A DNA stretch of 64,000 nt from Pseudomonas sihuiensis. GTDB taxonomy: Bacteria > Pseudomonadota > Gammaproteobacteria > Pseudomonadales > Pseudomonadaceae. The DNA is taken from assembly GCF_900106015.1 (NCBI RefSeq), contig NZ_LT629797.1, forward strand, positions 1,550,001-1,614,000, written 5' to 3'. Both the position numbers and the translations under genes were made by a program. Under the pieces are notes generated by a model. It did not search any database, was not told where the DNA came from, and was given only the letters and a program-made list of their open reading frames with translations. How positions within the stretch are numbered: the stretch's first letter is position 1; each line of letters opens with the position of its first letter. Positions 60,373 to 64,000 of the stretch are shown piece after piece.

Positions 60373-60412
60373 TTGATCTGACAGTATTTGAAATACAAGA
60401 CTGTCAGATCAA
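60373..60412. promoter_or_regulatory. 13-bp perfect inverted repeat with 14-base gap
   Basis: TTGATCTGACAGT (60373-60385) and ACTGTCAGATCAA (60400-60412) are perfect inverted copies; the gap contains TATTTGAAATA, itself a palindrome. There is no T-run on either strand, so an operator or an mRNA hairpin is as likely as a terminator. It lies between the ABM gene and the DUF2790 gene. Confidence 0.6.
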
Positions 60413-60518
60413 CTTACCTGAACACAATTCCGTCGTTTTGCTCCGAGAGTGAGTTGGCAACCACGCTCAACTCTCCTGGAGGCATTCGACATCCATTTAG
60501 CTTTTTCGGAATTTAAAG

Positions 60519-60785
60519 ATGATCAGCAAACATGCAAAAAACCTGGCAAACATTTTAATTACCAGCCTTGCCTTGCTTCTATGCGGCAATGCACTCGCTG
60601 AAAGCCCGGCCACCACTTACAAGTATGGATTGAAACTTGATGTAGCCAAGGTTCTGTCCATATCAAAGCCCAAAACCCATACCTGCAAGCCTGTGGATCA
60701 CCTGATGAAATACATAGACTCAGCTGGAAACATCCAGACCCTGAAATTCAAGGCTCTCTCTGATGCCTGCAGTAAAGGGCACTGA
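60519..60785 (+). CDS. DUF2790 small secreted protein
   Basis: An 88-residue protein with a signal peptide (about 1-27, LLLCGNALA). The mature part matches the Pseudomonas DUF2790 pattern: TYKYGLKLDVAKVLSI, then HTCKPVDHLMKYIDSAGNIQ and SDACSKGH. Two cysteines in the mature part (in HTCK and SDACS) could form a disulfide in the periplasm. The function of this family is unknown. It appears to be a single-gene unit. Confidence 0.85.
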   Translation: MISKHAKNLANILITSLALLLCGNALAESPATTYKYGLKLDVAKVLSISKPKTHTCKPVDHLMKYIDSAGNIQTLKFKALSDACSKGH

Positions 60786-60967
60786 CATAACGCCAGTGAC
60801 GCCAAGGATGGCAATTTGCCGTGGAAATGAGCAAATGCGTACAACTTAGCGATCAACGCCTATGCAACCGTTCATTATTGGCAATCGCTCGCAATACTGG
60901 CATATAGCCGTCAAAGCCGCGTTATCATGCCCGCGCCAGCGTTCGGCATGACGACAAGGAGCAGTAG

Positions 60968-62872
60968 ATGAGCGATTCGCGCCAGGCGGCCTTTGCCCGG
61001 GAATGCGACCTGATCATGAAAGGTGGCATAACCAGCGGCATCGTCTACCCGCTGGCCATCACCGAAATCGCCAAGGCGTTTCGCCTGCGCAGCATCGGCG
61101 GCACCAGCGCTGGTGCCATCGCCGCGGCTGCAGCGGCCGCTGCCGAACTGGGCCGCCAGCGCTATCAGCAGGGTGAGTTGAGCAGCGACCCAGCCGGCTT
61201 CGCGACAATCGAACGACTGCCTCAGCACCTCTGCGTGCCCGCAGCGAATGGCCATGGCACCAAACTGCTGGCGTTGTTCAAGCCTGCCCCGGCAGTGCGC
61301 GCCCTGTTCGATACCTTCATCGCCATCCTCGAGGTCAAGGGAAAAAGTCCCTGGACGCGGTTGTTCGCACCACTGAAGGTCATGCTCATGCGCCACAAGC
61401 TCGCCGCCCTGGTCGGCGCCCTGCTGGCAGGCGGGCCGCTGTGGTGGAGTGCTGCCAGCAGCGCCAGCGTGCTGGTTTGGCTCTGGGTCTTGCTGTTCGC
61501 AGCGCTGGGTGGCGTGCTCGCCGTGATCGTGCGCCTGGCCTTGGTGGCATCGCGTGAATTACCAGCGAGCGGTTTCGGCCTGTGCAGCGGCATGCCAGAG
61601 GCCGATGACGATGCCCCGGATGAAGCCCTTACCACCTGGCTGACCCAGTACTTCGATCAGCTCAGCGGTCAGCGCGAATACTGCGCCAGTCGGGCGGATG
61701 CCATCGAGTGCGAACGGCCATTGACCTTCGGCGACCTGCGTCGCCATGGCATCGACCTGCAGGTGATGACCACCTGCCTGAGCATGGCGCGGCCTTTCCG
61801 CCTGCCCTTTCGTGACGACGAGCAGGTACGCGAGAACAACCAGTTCCACTTCCGCCAGGAGGAGTTCGCGCGGCTATTCCCCCACCGCGTGGTGGCCTGG
61901 ATGAGCGCTCACCAGCGCCCCGGCGATGATCGCGGCGACGGGTATCTGCGCCTGCCACTGCCCGATGACCTGCCGGTAATCGTGGCCGTACGCATGAGTC
62001 TGAGCTTTCCCCTGCTGCTCAGCGCCGTACCACTGCACGCCGTGGACTACCGCAAGAACGGGAAGAAGCTGGAGCGCTGCTGGTTCACCGATGGCGGCAT
62101 CAGCTCGAACTTTCCCATCCACTTCTTCGATGCCGCGCTGCCCAGGCGCCCCACCTTCGGCCTCGATCTGGGACCGACCGATGGTGCCGACGAACAACGC
62201 GTGCGCTTCCCACGTAACAATGGCGATGCACGGCTAGCCTACTGGCGCCGTTTCCCGCAGAAGGGTTTGCCAGCCCTGCGCGGTTTCCTCGCCCTGCTCA
62301 GCAACGTCGCCAAGGACTGGAACCACGAAACCCTGTCGCTGATGCCCGGCTTTCGCGACCGTATCGGCCTGATCCAGCTGACCCGCGAAGAAGGCGGCCT
62401 CAACCTGACCATGCCCACCGAGCGCATCGAACGGCTGACCCGCTACGGACGCGAAGCCGGCCAGCAGTTCGTCCTGCGTTTCGGCGACCCGCAGCATTGG
62501 CAGCCGGGCGCCCAGGCCTCGCCAATGAACTGGGAGAACCACCAGATCATTCGTCTGCGCCTGCAACTGGCCAGCGTCGCCGAACAGCTGCAGAGCCTGG
62601 AAAGAGCCTGCCGCGAACTGCACGGCACCGAACAGGACTACCAGCGCTTCTTCACCGCCGATGCCAAACGCTACAGCTATCCCTTCAAAGGTCTTAGTGA
62701 CCTGGAACAGGACCCGGACACTGGCCTGTACCGCACCCAGGCCGGCCTGGCCCAGGCCATGCTTGGCAAACTGCGGGAGATCGCCCAGATGATCGAACAG
62801 CACCCGGAAAGCCACCCGGCCAAGGGGGCGCCCAAACCCACGCCCGAACTCAAGCTGCGCCCACGCCTGTAG
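60968..62872 (+). CDS. patatin-like phospholipase with internal membrane segments
   Basis: A 634-residue protein. The catalytic pair is clear: Ser47 in GGTSAGA, with the oxyanion loop KGGITSG at 18-24, and Asp375 in WFTDGGISSNFP. The patatin domain is interrupted at about residues 140-195 by two hydrophobic helices (LAALVGALLAGGPLWWSA and VLVWLWVLLFAALGGVLAVI), so the enzyme is probably membrane-bound. The C-terminus past 480 is Arg/Gln-rich and probably helical. Patatins cleave acyl esters of membrane lipids. It stands alone, without defence-system partners such as a CD-NTase. Confidence 0.9.
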   Translation: MSDSRQAAFARECDLIMKGGITSGIVYPLAITEIAKAFRLRSIGGTSAGAIAAAAAAAAELGRQRYQQGELSSDPAGFATIERLPQHLCVPAANGHGTKLLALFKPAPAVRALFDTFIAILEVKGKSPWTRLFAPLKVMLMRHKLAALVGALLAGGPLWWSAASSASVLVWLWVLLFAALGGVLAVIVRLALVASRELPASGFGLCSGMPEADDDAPDEALTTWLTQYFDQLSGQREYCASRADAIECERPLTFGDLRRHGIDLQVMTTCLSMARPFRLPFRDDEQVRENNQFHFRQEEFARLFPHRVVAWMSAHQRPGDDRGDGYLRLPLPDDLPVIVAVRMSLSFPLLLSAVPLHAVDYRKNGKKLERCWFTDGGISSNFPIHFFDAALPRRPTFGLDLGPTDGADEQRVRFPRNNGDARLAYWRRFPQKGLPALRGFLALLSNVAKDWNHETLSLMPGFRDRIGLIQLTREEGGLNLTMPTERIERLTRYGREAGQQFVLRFGDPQHWQPGAQASPMNWENHQIIRLRLQLASVAEQLQSLERACRELHGTEQDYQRFFTADAKRYSYPFKGLSDLEQDPDTGLYRTQAGLAQAMLGKLREIAQMIEQHPESHPAKGAPKPTPELKLRPRL

Positions 62873-62888
62873 GCCGTCGACAAACAAC

Positions 62889-62910
62889 AAGGCTCCCAGA
62901 TGGGAGCCTT
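62889..62910. terminator. terminator between the convergent patatin and binding-protein genes
   Basis: AAGGCTCCCA (62889-62898) and TGGGAGCCTT (62901-62910) form a 10-bp stem. On the minus strand it is followed by the T-rich TTGTTGTTTG, so it best serves the gene at 62930-63946. On the plus strand no T-run follows. Confidence 0.7.
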
Positions 62911-62929
62911 GTACGAACAGCGGCGGTGA

Positions 62930-63946
62930 TCAGCTACCCGGATGGGCGTAGGCCTCTTCGAAGAAGTAGTCCTTCCAGGACGCCGCCTTGTTCTTCAGCA
63001 CCCCCAGCTCATGCAGCTGCTCGGCATAGATGAAGGTGCGCTGCGGCGAGATGGTGAAGTCGTTTTCCGGGTCCTCGATGATCTTCTTCACGAAGTCCAG
63101 CGGCAGCTTGGAGTTCTCCACACGGATGTAAGTCTCTGCCGCGGCGGCCTTGTCGGCCTTGATGATCTGCTCGGCTTCCACCAGCGCGTCATAGAAGGCC
63201 TTGTAGGTCTTGGGATTCTCGTCATGGAATTTCTCGGTGGCATAGAGCACGTTGAACGTAGCCTGGCCGCCGAGAATGTCGTAGCTGCTGATCAGTTTGT
63301 GCACCTTGGGGTTCTCCAGCGCCTGGTACTGGAATGGCGGGCTGGAAAAATGCGCGGTGATTTCCGAGCCGCCCTTGATCAGCGCGGCCGTGGCGTCCGG
63401 ATGCGGCAGGCTGACGGAAATATTGTCGAAACGCTGGAAATCGTCCTTGCCATACAGTTTGGCGGTCTCGATCTGCAGGGTGCGCGACTGGAAGCCGACG
63501 CCGGCGGCCGGCACGGCGATGCGATCCTTCTCGGACAGATCGTCCAGCGTCTTCACCTCTTCACGGTTGCTCAACAGGTAGTTGGGCAGCGAGCCAAGCG
63601 AGGCGACCGCCTTGACGTTCTGCCGACCATGGGTGCGATCCCAGACGGTCAGCATCGGCGGCACTCCCGCCGAGACCACGTCGATGGCGCCAGCCAGCAG
63701 CGCCTCGTTCATGGCGGTGGCCCCGGAGATGGTGCGCCACTCGACCTCCACCTTGTCCAGCCCCTGGGCCTTGGCATGCTTCTCGATCAGTTGCTGATCC
63801 TTGACCACGTGCAGCACCAGGTAACCGATGCCGAACTGCTGGGCGATGCTGATCTTGCCTTCGGCCTGCGCGGCCAGCGGAGTTGCCAATGCGCCGAGCA
63901 AGCCCAGTGCGGCGGCCAGACGGCCGAATGTGAAGGTGTTGGTCAT
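62930..63946 (-). CDS. ABC-transporter substrate-binding protein, NMT1/SsuA type
   Basis: A 338-residue periplasmic protein with a signal peptide (about 1-28, ending PLAAQA). The fold segments ISIAQQFGIGYLVLHVVKDQ, SGATAMNEALLAGAIDVVSA and the DLSEKDRIAVPAAGVGFQSR region fit NMT1/TauA/SsuA-like binding proteins for nitrate, sulfonates, taurine or thiamine precursors. The exact ligand is not visible. Permease and ATPase genes should lie past the window edge, upstream of its start. Only 54 bases of that side are present, with nothing recognised. Confidence 0.9.
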   Translation of the reverse strand: MTNTFTFGRLAAALGLLGALATPLAAQAEGKISIAQQFGIGYLVLHVVKDQQLIEKHAKAQGLDKVEVEWRTISGATAMNEALLAGAIDVVSAGVPPMLTVWDRTHGRQNVKAVASLGSLPNYLLSNREEVKTLDDLSEKDRIAVPAAGVGFQSRTLQIETAKLYGKDDFQRFDNISVSLPHPDATAALIKGGSEITAHFSSPPFQYQALENPKVHKLISSYDILGGQATFNVLYATEKFHDENPKTYKAFYDALVEAEQIIKADKAAAAETYIRVENSKLPLDFVKKIIEDPENDFTISPQRTFIYAEQLHELGVLKNKAASWKDYFFEEAYAHPGS

Positions 63947-64000
63947 GGTCGTTTCTCGTTATGTGATCAGTGAATTATTCGTGTGTAGGTGGGCCAGGCG

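Noticed and set aside
60968..62872. patatin as effector of a CBASS-type defence system
   Set aside because: No nucleotidyltransferase, cap genes or other defence genes are adjacent, and the internal membrane helices do not fit CapV.

Overview
The window is high-GC, densely packed chromosomal DNA from a Pseudomonas-type gammaproteobacterium. The support is a liuRABCDE leucine cluster, mmsAB valine genes, pqqABCDE, a class C beta-lactamase, many LysR regulators and scattered REP/REPIN palindromes. A P. mendocina/oleovorans-like species is possible, but the species cannot be fixed from sequence reading alone. I saw no rRNA, tRNA, CRISPR array, prophage or complete insertion sequence.

Layout. 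1-2.9 kb: tail of a sigma-54 activator, an EamA exporter, and an Lrp regulator followed by ampC. 2.9-9.2 kb (minus strand): acyl-CoA dehydrogenase, thiolase, short-chain dehydrogenase, AraC regulator and acyl-CoA ligase, which fits isoleucine/2-methylbutyrate breakdown. 9.2-19.9 kb: aldehyde dehydrogenase, AcoR-like sigma-54 activator, outer-membrane channel, PQQ quinohaemoprotein alcohol dehydrogenase and pqqABCDE. Matching activator sites and -24/-12 promoters stand in front of both transcription units. 19.9-30.9 kb: LysR regulator, DUF485/SSS symporter, acyl-CoA synthetase, and mmsA, enoyl-CoA hydratase, mmsB, hydroxyisobutyryl-CoA hydrolase and acyl-CoA dehydrogenase (valine/isobutyrate). 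31.1-41.2 kb: TetR regulator, liuRABCDE and acetoacetyl-CoA synthetase (leucine/isovalerate). 41.3-45.7 kb: RsbQ-like hydrolase overlapping a PAS-diguanylate cyclase, a frameshifted periplasmic binding protein, a 186-bp MITE-like element, a PilT/PilU-type ATPase and a parvulin. 45.7-53.4 kb: regulator-rich accessory genes (three LysR, one TetR, DUF1348, RidA, nitroreductase, VOC, homoserine-dehydrogenase-like, glutamine amidotransferase). 53.4-58.3 kb: ferric-siderophore ABC operon and pdxY. 58.5-60.3 kb: ArsR regulator, quinone-oxidoreductase-like enzyme and ABM monooxygenase-fold protein, with three copies of one operator. 60.5-64 kb: DUF2790 secreted protein, patatin-like lipase and an NMT1/SsuA-type binding protein.

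How it fits together. The first 41 kb reads as a route from branched short-chain alcohols to central metabolism. The periplasmic PQQ enzyme and the cytosolic aldehyde dehydrogenase give branched acids. Two acyl-CoA ligases and a symporter activate and import acids. Three separate modules then degrade 2-methylbutyryl-, isobutyryl- and isovaleryl-CoA. The enzyme families are visible in the sequence; linking them into one alcohol pathway is my inference. The regulatory wiring (AcoR/sigma-54, a LysR promoter signature shared by two operons, a LiuR palindrome, an ArsR operator repeated three times) is read directly from the DNA, but the protein-DNA pairings are inferred.
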